Origin: Pseudomonas orientalis
Lineage (GTDB): Bacteria > Pseudomonadota > Gammaproteobacteria > Pseudomonadales > Pseudomonadaceae
Assembly: GCF_022807995.1 (NCBI RefSeq)
Contig: NZ_CP094351.1
Location: 2,139,001-2,203,000, forward strand
Direction: 5' to 3'
DNA length: 64,000 bases
Part shown: positions 35,955 to 46,012 of the stretch, piece after piece
Layout: each line of letters begins with the position of its first letter
Position numbering within the stretch: the first letter of the stretch is position 1
The notes under the pieces: generated by a model
What the model was told of the DNA's origin: nothing
What the model saw: the letters and a program-made list of their open reading frames with translations, nothing else
Database searches by the model: none
Position numbers and translations under genes: made by a program

Positions 35955-36470
35955 ATGAGCGAGTCAGGGCCTGACGACCTGCACAGCCGCGACTATCCGG
36001 TACGCGAGGATATGGCGTTGCAGCGCAAGGTCTGGCGCTTCGAGCGGCTGGGCTGGTATGGGCTGGTCGTACTGATCGGGTTGACGCTGGCGGGGCTGTT
36101 CTCCAAAGGGCCATTGAGCACCAGCGAAGTGCGCAGCGCCGACGGCCACGTACGTGTCGAATACCAGCGCTTCCTGCGCAATGGTTCCTCAGACGCATTG
36201 GTGATCCATCTGCAAGGCCCCGCACGCACCCCACTGGAAGTCGCGATCAACGGCGAGCTGTTGCAGGGCTTCAACGTGGAAATGCTCCAGCCCCAGCCCC
36301 TCAAGGCCAGCACGGCGGGCGAGGGCGTGAAGCTTTGGACGCTGAGCGACGATCAAGGGCGGGCGACGCTGTACCTGACCTTGCGCAGTGACGGCGTCGG
36401 CCGCTTCGGCACCCAGGTCTCGCTGGGCAACGCTGCAACCGTGGCCTTGTCTCAGTTCATTTATCCCTAG
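35955..36470 (+). CDS. Membrane-anchored hypothetical protein
   Basis: The protein has 171 residues. One membrane helix at about 34-50 (LGWYGLVVLIGLTLAGLF) is followed by a periplasmic beta-rich domain (VRVEYQRFLRNGSSDALVIH and on). The start is 13 bp after the PLDc_N gene, and the stop is 9 bp before the DUF421 gene, so the three are an operon. It is commonly seen beside YetF-type proteins in Pseudomonas, as far as I recall; the function is unknown. Confidence 0.72.
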   Translation: MSESGPDDLHSRDYPVREDMALQRKVWRFERLGWYGLVVLIGLTLAGLFSKGPLSTSEVRSADGHVRVEYQRFLRNGSSDALVIHLQGPARTPLEVAINGELLQGFNVEMLQPQPLKASTAGEGVKLWTLSDDQGRATLYLTLRSDGVGRFGTQVSLGNAATVALSQFIYP

Positions 36471-36479
36471 GGGGCAATC

Positions 36480-36923
36480 ATGGACTCCGTCTTGCGCGCA
36501 GCGGCGATTTACCTGGTGTTGCTGGTCCTGTTCAAAATCGCCGGCAGGCGCTCCCTCGCGGAACTCACTACCTTCGACCTGGTGTTGTTGATGGTGATCG
36601 GTGAGGCCACCCAGCAGGCGCTGTTGGGCGATGATTTTTCCCTGACCAATGCCGTGCTCGTCATCGTCACGCTGATCGCCATCGACATCGGCTTTTCATT
36701 GGTCAAGCAGCGTTCGCTGTGGTTCTCACGCCTGCTCGACGGCGGGCCGACCGTCGTGGTCGAACAGGGCCGAGTGCTCCATGAACGCCTCAAGCGCGCA
36801 CGCCTGGATGAGGACGATATCCTCGAGGCGGCGCGCTCGGCCCAGGGCATTCTCGAGATCAGGCAGATCCGCTTTGCGATCCTTGAGCGCAACGGCAAGA
36901 TCTCGGTGATTCCTTACGAATGA
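36480..36923 (+). CDS. DUF421/YetF-family membrane protein
   Basis: The protein has 147 residues. About three membrane helices in the first 80 residues include the family segment IAGRRSLAELTTFDLVLLMVIGEATQQALLG. A cytoplasmic DUF421 domain follows (GPTVVVEQGRVLHERLKRARLDEDDILEAAR). The molecular role is unclear. It ends 6 bp from the convergent CheB/CheR gene. Confidence 0.88.
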   Translation: MDSVLRAAAIYLVLLVLFKIAGRRSLAELTTFDLVLLMVIGEATQQALLGDDFSLTNAVLVIVTLIAIDIGFSLVKQRSLWFSRLLDGGPTVVVEQGRVLHERLKRARLDEDDILEAARSAQGILEIRQIRFAILERNGKISVIPYE

Positions 36924-36929
36924 CCCCAC

Positions 36930-39900
36930 CTAGCGCCGCGAACGGCACAAGGTTTCGATCAGGCTGATCAACGCATCATGGGTGACCGGTTTGCTGACAT
37001 GGGCGCTGAAGCCTGAGTCAGCGGTTTTCTTCTGGTCACTGCTGGCCCCGTAGCCCGTCAGGGCAACGGCGGGGACTTGCTGGAGGTGGCTCATCTTCCT
37101 CAGCTTGCGCATCAGCTCATGGCCGTTCATTTTCGGCATGCCAATGTCCGAAATAATCAGGTCGTAAGTTGTATCGGCAGCCACTTCCAGCGCGTTCAGC
37201 GGATCATCGAACGCATTCACTTCGGCGCCTTCCATTTCCAGCAGCATGTTCAGCACTTCCAGCACGTCTTCGGAATCGTCGACCAGCAACACCTTCACGC
37301 CGCTCAGGCGCTCATCCGATGACTGCGCGGCATCTGAGGATGACGGCAGGTCCTGCTGCGCGGACAGCGGCAGCGATACCGAGAAAGTGCAGCCAAAACC
37401 CAGTCCCTTGGAGTACACACTGACCGTGCCACCGTGGGCCTCCACCAGTTGCCGCACCAGGGACAGGCCGATCCCAAGCCCTTCGCGTTGATGGGTCTGA
37501 TGTTGATTTTCCGCCTGCCCGAACAGATCGAAGATCTTCTCCAGGCTGTCCTCGGCGAGCCCGGCGCCACTGTCGATCACGTCCAGCCGCGCGAAGCCCT
37601 CGGTCCGGCTGACCACCAGTTGCACGCGGCCGTGTTCCGGGGTGAATTTGAGCGCGTTATTGACCAGGTTCCACACCACTTGTTCGAGGCGCGTCGGGTC
37701 AGCGTCGACGAACAAGGCCGCAGGCGCCGTTGGTTTTTGCAAGGTGACCTGGCAGTGATGACCATCAGCGAGCACCACAGCGTGGATATCCTCCAGTGTG
37801 CGGATCAGGTCGATGCGCTGTTTTTTCAGCTTGAGCTTGCCGGTGCGCACCCTGGCCACATCGAGCAGGTCATCGATGATGCGCGCCTGGCTGGAGACCG
37901 CCTCGCAGATGGTGTTCACCGCCTTGATCGCCGGGCCTGTAGCCTTGGTGGCCGGCAGGCGCCGCAGCAGCTCGGCATTGAGCTGGATCAGGTTCAGCGG
38001 GTGCTTGAGTTCGTGGGACATCACCGCGAAGAACTCGTCCTTGAGATGGCTGTTGGTCTGGGTTTCCATCAACCGCTGACTCTGCTCATCCTGAGTGCGC
38101 TTGTGGCCGGTGAGATCGCGGGCGATCTTGACGTAGCCCTGCAGGCTGTTGCCGGTCAGCAGGGTGACTTCGCCGCTGCAATAGAACCGGCTGCCGTCCT
38201 TGCGCACATGCCAGCGCTCGTCTTCGCCACGTCCATGTTCGCGAGCGGCACGCAGCTCATTTTCGGGGATGCCGGCGGTGCGGTCCTCGGGCGAGAAGAT
38301 CAGATCGTAATAGGCGCCGAGCACTTCCTGCTTAGTGTAGCCGAAGATCAATTCAGCCCCGGTGTTCCAATCGGTAATGGTGCCGTGGTCATCCAGAATG
38401 ATGATGGCAAAGTCATGGGTGCTGTCGGCGACCAGGCGCATGCGCTCTTCACCCAGGCGCAGTTCTTCTTCGGCCTGGCGTCGCTTGGTGATGTCGATAA
38501 AGGTCAACACCGTGCCGTCGATATGGTCTTCGCTGGAGCGGTAGGGCAGCAGGCGCGCGATGTACCAGCGGTCATCCTTGCTGCTGATTTCTCGTTCGAT
38601 GATGCTCAGCGACTCGAATACCGTCGAGGCGTCGTCGGTCATTTCCGGGTAGGTGAGGCGGTGGGTGATGTCCATCAGCGAGCGCCCGGTGTCCACCGGC
38701 AGCATGTTGAACAGGTCCGTGGCCCGTGGCGTGAACCAGCGGATGCGCATGTTGCGGTCGACGAACACGGTAGCGATATCGGTGGAGGCGATCAGGTTGG
38801 TCAGGTAGTCATTGACCTTGTCGGTCTCTTCCACCTTGGTCTTGAGTTCGAAATTGACCGTCAGCAGTTCTTCGTTGATCGACTGCAACTCTTCCTTGCT
38901 GGTTTCCAGCTCTTCGGTGGCCGAGCGCAGCTCTTCGTTGACCGCCTGCATTTCCTCGTTGGACGCCTTGAGTTCTTCGCTTGAGACTTCGGCCTGCTCG
39001 ATGGTGTCCTGCAGATGCAGCTTGGTCCGTTGCAGCTCGCGCTCCAGGTTGCTCATCATCTGGTTTTCGGCGTGGCCGATGGCGGTTTCTTCGGCGTGCT
39101 GCGGGTCGACTTCGGTCTCCTGGAAAATCACCAGTACATAATCACTTTCGGTGGCTTCGTCCCGGTAGGGCAGCGCAGTGATATCCACCAGATATTGCGC
39201 GTGATCGCGCTCGATGCGCACTTTGCGCGACGTCACCGCCAGGGCCGATTGCTGGACCTGGAACAGCGTGGTGCGGATATCCAGGCGCAAATCAGGATGC
39301 ACCAGGGCCAGGAGGTTGCGGGTCATTTCACCGGCCACATGACGCAGGAAGCGGCCCGCGCCTTCGCTCATGTGCAGGATGTCGGCCTGCATATCCACGA
39401 TGACGCTGGGCGGCGCGGCCTTTTCCAGCGCGCGCAAGTGAATGTCGGCGAACGAAATCTTGTTCGCCACCTTGACCTGCGCGGCAGCGGCCGGTGCATT
39501 CGAGCGCAGGTAGCCACCGCGCGGCATGGTGGGCGCGCGGCGCATGGCCGCTGAACCGGCACGCACGCGAAAGATGCGGTTGCGCTTGTCCACCGGCACG
39601 AACAGGTCCAGGCAACCGTCGGCGGACTCCGAGGAACCCAGGAACAGGTAACCGCCGGGGCGCAGCGCGAAGTGGAACATCTGCAGGATGTCGCGCTGCA
39701 CCTCGCGGTCCAGGTAGATCAGCAGGTTGCGGCACACGATCAGGTCGATCTGCGAAAAGGGTGGGTCACTCAGCAGGCTGTGCTTGGCGAACAGCACCTT
39801 TTCCCGAATTTCTTTGCGCACCCGATAGTGCTGATTTTTTTCCTTGGCGAAATACTGGCGCAGGCGTGACGGCGGTACGTCGGTGATGATCGCTTCGGGG

Positions 39901-41075
39901 TAAGCGCCGTTACGTCCATGGTTGATCGCCCGCTCGTCGATATCGGTGGCAAATACCTGCATTTTTGCGTCGCTGGCATCCAGCGCCAACTGTTCGGCAA
40001 CCAGCATCGCCAGGCTGTAGGCTTCTTCGCCGGTGGAGCAACCGGCCGACCAGATACGCACCTCTTCGCGTTTGGGCACGCTGTCTTCCAGTGACTTCAC
40101 CAGGTTGGGAATCACATCGCGTTCGAGCGCTTCGAAGGCCTCACGGTCGCGGAAAAAATTGGTCACGCCGATCAGCATGTCGCCGAGCAGCGCCTTGGTC
40201 TCTTCCGGGTGCGTCTGGAGATATTCGTAATAGCTGGCCAGGTCCGGCTGGGCGGTGACCTGCAGGCGACGCTCGATGCGGCGCAATACCGTGGCCCGCT
40301 TGTAGTGCTTGAAATCGTGACCGGTGCTGAGCCGCAGCTGAATCAGGATGTCGAGCAGCAACTGTTCCGCGACCGCTGCGTCACGTTCAGTGGCGGGGGG
40401 CGTGGTCTTGATTTCGGGATCATTGGCGGTGGGCAGGATAATGGACTGGGCGTTGCGCCACAGCTCCAGCAGTTTTTGCGGCATCTCCACCACGGGCAGC
40501 ACCAGGTCGGCCATCTGGGTTTCGATGGCGGCCAGTGGCATGCCGTCGAATTCCGCGTCTTCCGGCGATTGCACCAGGGTGACGCCGCCTTGTTCCTTGA
40601 TACGCGAAAGCCCCACCGCACCGTCCGAGCCGGTGCCCGACAGGATCAGGCAAAACGCATGTTCCTTATGGGTGTCCGCCAGGTCGCGAAAAAACAGGTC
40701 GATGGCGATATGCGAGCCGCCTTCGCGCGCCGACGGCGCGACGGCCAGATAGCCATCATTCATCAGCAAGTGCTGCGCGGGCGAAATCACATACACCCGG
40801 TTCTTCTCGATGGGTGTCGCCTCGTTGACCTGCTGCACCGGCATGCGGGTCGACTCCTGAATGATCTTGTCCGCCACGCTCTGATGATCGGGGGACAGAT
40901 GCAGGATCACCACAAAGGCCATGCCGCAGTCCTGGGGCATGTGTTCGAAAAACGCCTTCACCGCCTGCAACCCGCCCGCTGATGCGCCGATACCCACGAC
41001 TGGAAAGTTCAAAATGCTGGGGATCAGATCCTTGCGTTGCGGAACGTTGGGCGACCGCGGGGGGGCAGACTTCAT
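36930..41075 (-). CDS. CheB-CheR-PAS-histidine kinase-receiver fusion protein
   Basis: The protein has 1381 residues from ATG 41075. The order is: CheB methylesterase (about 25-210; catalytic S32 in GASAGG, HLSPDH, GTGSDGAVGL); CheR methyltransferase (about 230-500; SAGCSTGEEAYSLAML, then LLIYLDREVQ); PAS-type regions linked by a long Glu/Leu-rich coiled coil (EELKASNEEMQAVNEELRSA); two further PAS segments; HisKA (MSHELKHPLNLIQL); HATPase (GLGIGLSLVRQLVEAHGG); and a C-terminal receiver with IISDIGMPKMNG. It has no membrane segment. It is an orphan, not near other chemotaxis genes. Confidence 0.92.
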   Translation of the reverse strand: MKSAPPRSPNVPQRKDLIPSILNFPVVGIGASAGGLQAVKAFFEHMPQDCGMAFVVILHLSPDHQSVADKIIQESTRMPVQQVNEATPIEKNRVYVISPAQHLLMNDGYLAVAPSAREGGSHIAIDLFFRDLADTHKEHAFCLILSGTGSDGAVGLSRIKEQGGVTLVQSPEDAEFDGMPLAAIETQMADLVLPVVEMPQKLLELWRNAQSIILPTANDPEIKTTPPATERDAAVAEQLLLDILIQLRLSTGHDFKHYKRATVLRRIERRLQVTAQPDLASYYEYLQTHPEETKALLGDMLIGVTNFFRDREAFEALERDVIPNLVKSLEDSVPKREEVRIWSAGCSTGEEAYSLAMLVAEQLALDASDAKMQVFATDIDERAINHGRNGAYPEAIITDVPPSRLRQYFAKEKNQHYRVRKEIREKVLFAKHSLLSDPPFSQIDLIVCRNLLIYLDREVQRDILQMFHFALRPGGYLFLGSSESADGCLDLFVPVDKRNRIFRVRAGSAAMRRAPTMPRGGYLRSNAPAAAAQVKVANKISFADIHLRALEKAAPPSVIVDMQADILHMSEGAGRFLRHVAGEMTRNLLALVHPDLRLDIRTTLFQVQQSALAVTSRKVRIERDHAQYLVDITALPYRDEATESDYVLVIFQETEVDPQHAEETAIGHAENQMMSNLERELQRTKLHLQDTIEQAEVSSEELKASNEEMQAVNEELRSATEELETSKEELQSINEELLTVNFELKTKVEETDKVNDYLTNLIASTDIATVFVDRNMRIRWFTPRATDLFNMLPVDTGRSLMDITHRLTYPEMTDDASTVFESLSIIEREISSKDDRWYIARLLPYRSSEDHIDGTVLTFIDITKRRQAEEELRLGEERMRLVADSTHDFAIIILDDHGTITDWNTGAELIFGYTKQEVLGAYYDLIFSPEDRTAGIPENELRAAREHGRGEDERWHVRKDGSRFYCSGEVTLLTGNSLQGYVKIARDLTGHKRTQDEQSQRLMETQTNSHLKDEFFAVMSHELKHPLNLIQLNAELLRRLPATKATGPAIKAVNTICEAVSSQARIIDDLLDVARVRTGKLKLKKQRIDLIRTLEDIHAVVLADGHHCQVTLQKPTAPAALFVDADPTRLEQVVWNLVNNALKFTPEHGRVQLVVSRTEGFARLDVIDSGAGLAEDSLEKIFDLFGQAENQHQTHQREGLGIGLSLVRQLVEAHGGTVSVYSKGLGFGCTFSVSLPLSAQQDLPSSSDAAQSSDERLSGVKVLLVDDSEDVLEVLNMLLEMEGAEVNAFDDPLNALEVAADTTYDLIISDIGMPKMNGHELMRKLRKMSHLQQVPAVALTGYGASSDQKKTADSGFSAHVSKPVTHDALISLIETLCRSRR

Positions 41076-41383
41076 AAATACCAACCTTGGTTAACTGCGC
41101 ACGAGAACAACGTGATCAAGGGCACGAATTCAAAACGGGGGTGAGAGATAAACGAATAGCGGAATATAGCCGAAAAACGCTCTGCAACAGAACGCTATCC
41201 CTTCATTCGAGACCCTCAACGGGCGTTCACCCTTCGGTTGAGGGAGAGCTCGTCGCAAAGGTTTATTCAATCTGACGAGTGGCGCACTGCACGGGAACGG
41301 TCATCCGATTTTCTGAAAATCGCTCTGAACTATCGCGCCCTTCGAGCCCTCGCAACACTATCCACACACAGGAGGGAAACCCG
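41076..41383. other. Intergenic region with a hairpin
   Basis: No gene is seen in these 308 bp. A stem CCCTCAAC (41213-41220) with GTTGAGGG (41237-41244) encloses 16 nt. Further right, GAACTA-N17-TCGCA (about 41328) is a weak AlgU-like match before the SDR gene. Confidence 0.45.
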
Positions 41384-42241
41384 ATGACCCATTACCCGAA
41401 ACCACCCTTCAAGCCACAGCAGCAGCCTGTACCCGGCGATCAGCGCAAGATGGAGCCGATGCCCGATTGCGGCGAGCAAAGCTACAAAGGTTCGGGCCGT
41501 ATGGCCAACAAGATTGCCTTGATCACCGGTGCCGACAGCGGTATCGGGCGTGCGGTGGCGATTGCCTTTGCCCGCGAAGGTGCCGACGTTGCGGTGTCGT
41601 ACCTGGATGAGCATGAAGATGCAAAAGAGACCGCGCGCTGGGTCGAAGCGGCGGGGCGTCAGTGCCTGCTGTTGCCCGGCGACCTGGGCGAAGCGGCGCA
41701 GTGCAGCGCCATCGTCAATGACACGGTCAAGCAGTTCGGGCGCATCGACGTGCTGGTCAACAACGCGGCGTTCCAGATGACCTATAAATCGCTGGAAGAC
41801 ATTCCTGACGAAGACTGGGTGAAAACCTTCAACGTCAACATTACCGCGATGTTTCGGATCTGCAAGGCGGCGCTGCCGCACATGGCCGAGGGCAGTTCGA
41901 TCATCAACACCACCTCGGTCAATTCCGATATGCCCAACCCGTCGCTGCTGCCTTATGCGGCGACCAAGGGCGCGATTGCCAACTTCACCGCAGGCCTGGC
42001 GCAGATGCTGGGTGAGCGCGGGATCCGCGTGAACAGCGTGGCACCGGGGCCGATCTGGACACCGTTGATTGTTTCAACCATGACTGACGACATGGTCAAG
42101 GAGTTCGGTGGCAACACGCCGCTGGGTCGTCCCGGTCAACCGGTGGAAGTGGCGCCGATCTATGTGCTGCTGGCGTCGGATGAGGGCAGCTATATCTCCG
42201 GCGAGCGCTACGGCGTGACGGGGGGCAAGCCGATTCTCTGA
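41384..42241 (+). CDS. Short-chain dehydrogenase, YghA-like
   Basis: The protein has 285 residues from ATG 41384, preceded by CAGGAGGG. An N-terminal extension of about 40 residues (YPKPPFKPQQQPVPGDQ) precedes the Rossmann fold TGADSGIG (48-55). The catalytic Y191 and K195 are in YAATK. The long N-terminus and C-terminus (SGERYGVTGGKPIL) are typical of E. coli YghA-type enzymes. It is often stress-induced; the substrate is unknown. Confidence 0.88.
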   Translation: MTHYPKPPFKPQQQPVPGDQRKMEPMPDCGEQSYKGSGRMANKIALITGADSGIGRAVAIAFAREGADVAVSYLDEHEDAKETARWVEAAGRQCLLLPGDLGEAAQCSAIVNDTVKQFGRIDVLVNNAAFQMTYKSLEDIPDEDWVKTFNVNITAMFRICKAALPHMAEGSSIINTTSVNSDMPNPSLLPYAATKGAIANFTAGLAQMLGERGIRVNSVAPGPIWTPLIVSTMTDDMVKEFGGNTPLGRPGQPVEVAPIYVLLASDEGSYISGERYGVTGGKPIL

Positions 42242-42303
42242 ACGTGCGCCCCCGCTGATTCAGGCGGGGGCTGCTGACGATGTCGGGAACTGTGCAAATC
42301 CAA

Positions 42304-42391
42304 TGTGGGAGGGGGCTTGCCCCCGATAGCGGTGTATCAGTCAACGCTTTATAACTGACAGATCGCTATCGGGGGCAAGCCCCCTCCCACA
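42304..42391. repeat. REPIN (GI type), array unit 1
   Basis: TGTGGGAGGGGGCTTGCCCC and its inverted partner surround GTATCAGTCAACGCTTTAT. The same spacer recurs in units 2 and 3 of the array. Confidence 0.92.
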
Positions 42392-42578
42392 TAGGGTACT
42401 CAGTGCTTTCGGCTTATTGGTTTACTTCTTCCTCGCGCGGTGAATGCGCGTCCACTTCGATAAGCGGCGGTACGTTTGACTCAGGCGGAGGCTGCTGAAG
42501 ATGTCGGGAACTGTGCAAATCCAAAATGTGGGAGGGGGCTTGATCTGGTCCAGTAATTTTGGACATTCTTATCGGTTT

Positions 42579-43717
<1,139 letters not shown>

Positions 43718-43997
43718 CTGTACACCTCAGGTTTGGGCGCCATCATAGCGCCCTATTGATGTGTCCAATTTCATTAGGCCAGATCAGCTTGCCCCCGATA
43801 GCGGTGTATCAGTCAACGCTTTATAACTGACATATCGCTATCGGGGGCAAGCCCCCTCCCACATTGGGTGCTCAGTGTTTTCGGATTATTGGTTTATTTT
43901 TTCCTCGCACGGCGAATGCGCGTCCGCTCTCGATAATCGGCGGTACGTTTGACTCAGGCGGGGGCTGCTGACGATGTCGGGAACTGTGCAAATCCAA

Positions 43998-44085
43998 TGT
44001 GGGAGGGGGCTTGCCCCCGATAGCGGTGTATCAGTCAACGCTTTATAACTGACAGATCGCTATTGGGGGCAAGCCCCCTCCCACA
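43998..44085. repeat. REPIN (GI type), array unit 3
   Basis: It is almost the same as 42304-42391, spacer included. The rest of the unit-2 REPIN, interrupted by the IS3 element, lies at 42525-42540 plus 43787-43862. Confidence 0.92.
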
Positions 44086-44115
44086 TTGGGTACTCAGTGC
44101 TTTCGGATTATTGGT

Positions 44116-44355
44116 TTATTTTTTCCTCGCGCGGTGAATGCGCATCCACTCTCGATAAGCGGCGGTACGCTGTGCGTCTGCCATCTTCTTTGCCTCGGTG
44201 AAGCGTGCCCAGGTGGCCGCATCGCCGCTGTAGGATTCGATGATGTTATACGCCAGGGCATCAAGTCGATCCGCTTCGAAAAACATCTGCGTGTTTTGCG
44301 CCACCTCGTCGTCCACCGCCTGCCGCTTGGTAAAGCCCAGCACCTGACTGTTCAT
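44116..44355 (-). CDS. Hypothetical protein, 79 aa
   Basis: The ATG at 44355 has GGAGGG 8 bp upstream and overlaps the end of the DUF6555-like gene (ATGA). The product is basic and helical (FTKRQAVDDEVAQNTQMFFE, SGDAATWARFTEAKKMADAQ, REWMRIHRARKK). Its 3' end is the source of the tandem array to its left (on the map). The function is unknown. Confidence 0.7.
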   Translation of the reverse strand: MNSQVLGFTKRQAVDDEVAQNTQMFFEADRLDALAYNIIESYSGDAATWARFTEAKKMADAQRTAAYREWMRIHRARKK

Positions 44356-44609
44356 GATGTAACGCCCTCCGCCCACTGAATGGCTGCCGCACCGCACCAG
44401 CGCACGTCCGTAATGCCGTATTTTTCCGCCATTGGCTTGGAGACGCGCTTCAGGTTGTTTTGCCCGAACCTGGGGATGACCGCCACGCCGGCATCGCAAC
44501 TGGCCCAGTGCCATGCTTCAGCATTATTCATGCGCGCCGCGCGCACGATAAAGGACCTGGGCTTGCCGTGAAGCTGATAGTTGATCGTGAATAATTCGCT
44601 CTTGTTCAT
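44352..44609 (-). CDS. DUF6555-like protein 2
   Basis: The protein has 85 residues and is a paralogue of the protein at 29156-29425 (shared SFIVRAARMNNAEAWHWA core and CDAGVAVIPR). The ATG is preceded by AGGGAGT. It forms an operon with the 79-aa gene (4-bp overlap), whereas paralogue 1 is alone. Confidence 0.78.
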   Translation of the reverse strand: MNKSELFTINYQLHGKPRSFIVRAARMNNAEAWHWASCDAGVAVIPRFGQNNLKRVSKPMAEKYGITDVRWCGAAAIQWAEGVTS

Positions 44610-44699
44610 GAGGACTCCCTATGCTCATGAAGTACAGATATTTGACGTCAAAAAAAATTCAAAGAACTTGTCGGACAATGCGATGACGTGCGCACAGCC

Positions 44700-44981
44700 T
44701 CAATCGTCCACCGTGAAGGTGACCCAGCCTGGTCCATCGGCCGGACGTTCCAGCGCCACGATTACACCGCCAACGGACGTGCCGTCGGGCAAATTGACCG
44801 TGACGAAATTGGGATGACCGGGCCATTGCAACGGGGTGGGAAAATCCACGCGAACAATGGTCGGCTTGCCGCTGCTGGTCATTTTTATATCGACGTTCTC
44901 ATTCAGCACTTCATCATCTTCGGTGCCCAGATGGCGCGAAGCAGTGATGAGGCTGACGGTGCCTTGATGGTCATAAGACAT
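44700..44981 (-). CDS. Hypothetical protein, 93 aa
   Basis: ATG 44981 follows GAGGAG; the longer frame to 45056 lacks such a site. The product is beta-rich (NENVDIKMTSSGKPTIVRVD, HPNFVTVNLPDGTSVGGVIV) and looks like a small single domain. The family is unknown. Confidence 0.65.
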   Translation of the reverse strand: MSYDHQGTVSLITASRHLGTEDDEVLNENVDIKMTSSGKPTIVRVDFPTPLQWPGHPNFVTVNLPDGTSVGGVIVALERPADGPGWVTFTVDD

Positions 44982-45078
44982 ATACGGACTCCTCGTGCGA
45001 AGGGCACACATGCGCCCCGATTCTTGTGAGGCAAGCGCCGGCAAATGATCGTTCAATCAAAATGACCGGCTGCGGCCG

Positions 45079-45843
45079 TCAGTGCTGGTGGTCGGTCTGG
45101 GTGGGGTCGACGATCTGGATAATGTTGCCCTGGCGCCAGGCGTCCGCACCGGGTGCAATCGGCGGGGCGGGAATGTCGGCGCGATCCGTCTTTTTCTCGG
45201 CACTGTCGATGCCCAGCCGCTGATCCCGCTCGGCGACCATCTTCGCATCGGCCTGGCCGTCGGCGGTGAACCCCATCATCAATTGCGGCACACCCAGCGG
45301 CAGGCGCTTGTGCAGGTCGGTATGCCAGGTGTGCCAGGTCTTGCCGTAGGTGTGCACCAGTTTTTCCATCAGTGCGTGTTCGGCCACTTCAGGGATGCCG
45401 GGGGCGACCAATTGGCCCGATTTCACCTCATGCACATGGCTGTGCCACAGCGCCTTTTCCGCTGTGGGCAGCGTGCTGAATAACTGTTCGCTGATGATGT
45501 ATTCCACGCCCATCAACTTGGCGTCCTTGCGGTTGCCGTCGTAAATCACGCACTGGATCACCTCTTCGTTAAGGATGGCGCAGTAGTGATGGGCTTCCAT
45601 CTGCACGTCGGGATGGCCGTTGTAGAAGTGAAAACCGTCCAGGTAGGCATTCAGCGAGTCGATGGGCGGGCGCGATTGCAGCAGGGCGGCGCCGGCGTCG
45701 AGGCTGCGCGTAGTGGGTGATTTGGCCGCGCCGGGCGCGACGACGTTGGAGGCTGAGTCGTTGCCGGCGCAGGCGGTCAGCGCGGCAATGGACATCGTCA
45801 GGCACAGCGAATGCAGCGTAGGTTGCAGGCGGGTGAGTTTCAT
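45079..45843 (-). CDS. OBAP-family (DUF1264) lipoprotein
   Basis: The protein has 254 residues from ATG 45843, with GGAGGG upstream. A lipoprotein signal is present (IAALTAC, lipidated Cys near residue 25). The core fits the oil-body-associated protein family (DUF1264): HYCAILNEEVIQCVIYDG, EYIISEQLFSTLP, ALWHSHVHEVKSGQL. The family is known from plants and many bacteria; a molecular function is not established. The His-rich segment could bind metal. It is divergent from the M42 peptidase gene. Confidence 0.82.
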   Translation of the reverse strand: MKLTRLQPTLHSLCLTMSIAALTACAGNDSASNVVAPGAAKSPTTRSLDAGAALLQSRPPIDSLNAYLDGFHFYNGHPDVQMEAHHYCAILNEEVIQCVIYDGNRKDAKLMGVEYIISEQLFSTLPTAEKALWHSHVHEVKSGQLVAPGIPEVAEHALMEKLVHTYGKTWHTWHTDLHKRLPLGVPQLMMGFTADGQADAKMVAERDQRLGIDSAEKKTDRADIPAPPIAPGADAWRQGNIIQIVDPTQTDHQH

Positions 45844-46012
45844 TGGGACTCCCTCCATGAGCGGTTGTTGAACCTATCTAGAAAGCCTGCCGAAGTGGGT
45901 GTTCAAACCGATTGAGGCGCTTGCGTGCCCGACGAAAAATTTGTGGAACAACCGCTCGACGTGCCGGGTCATTTTTATAACTGCTCAATCGCACGAATGG
46001 AGACCATCCCGG

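Noticed and set aside
37434..38984. 516-aa frame antisense to the CheB/CheR fusion
   Set aside because: Shadow of a clear multi-domain gene; no domain or start signal of its own.
41087..41275. 62-aa frame in the intergenic region after the CheB/CheR gene
   Set aside because: It contains a hairpin, has no ribosome-binding site, and the product has no regular composition.
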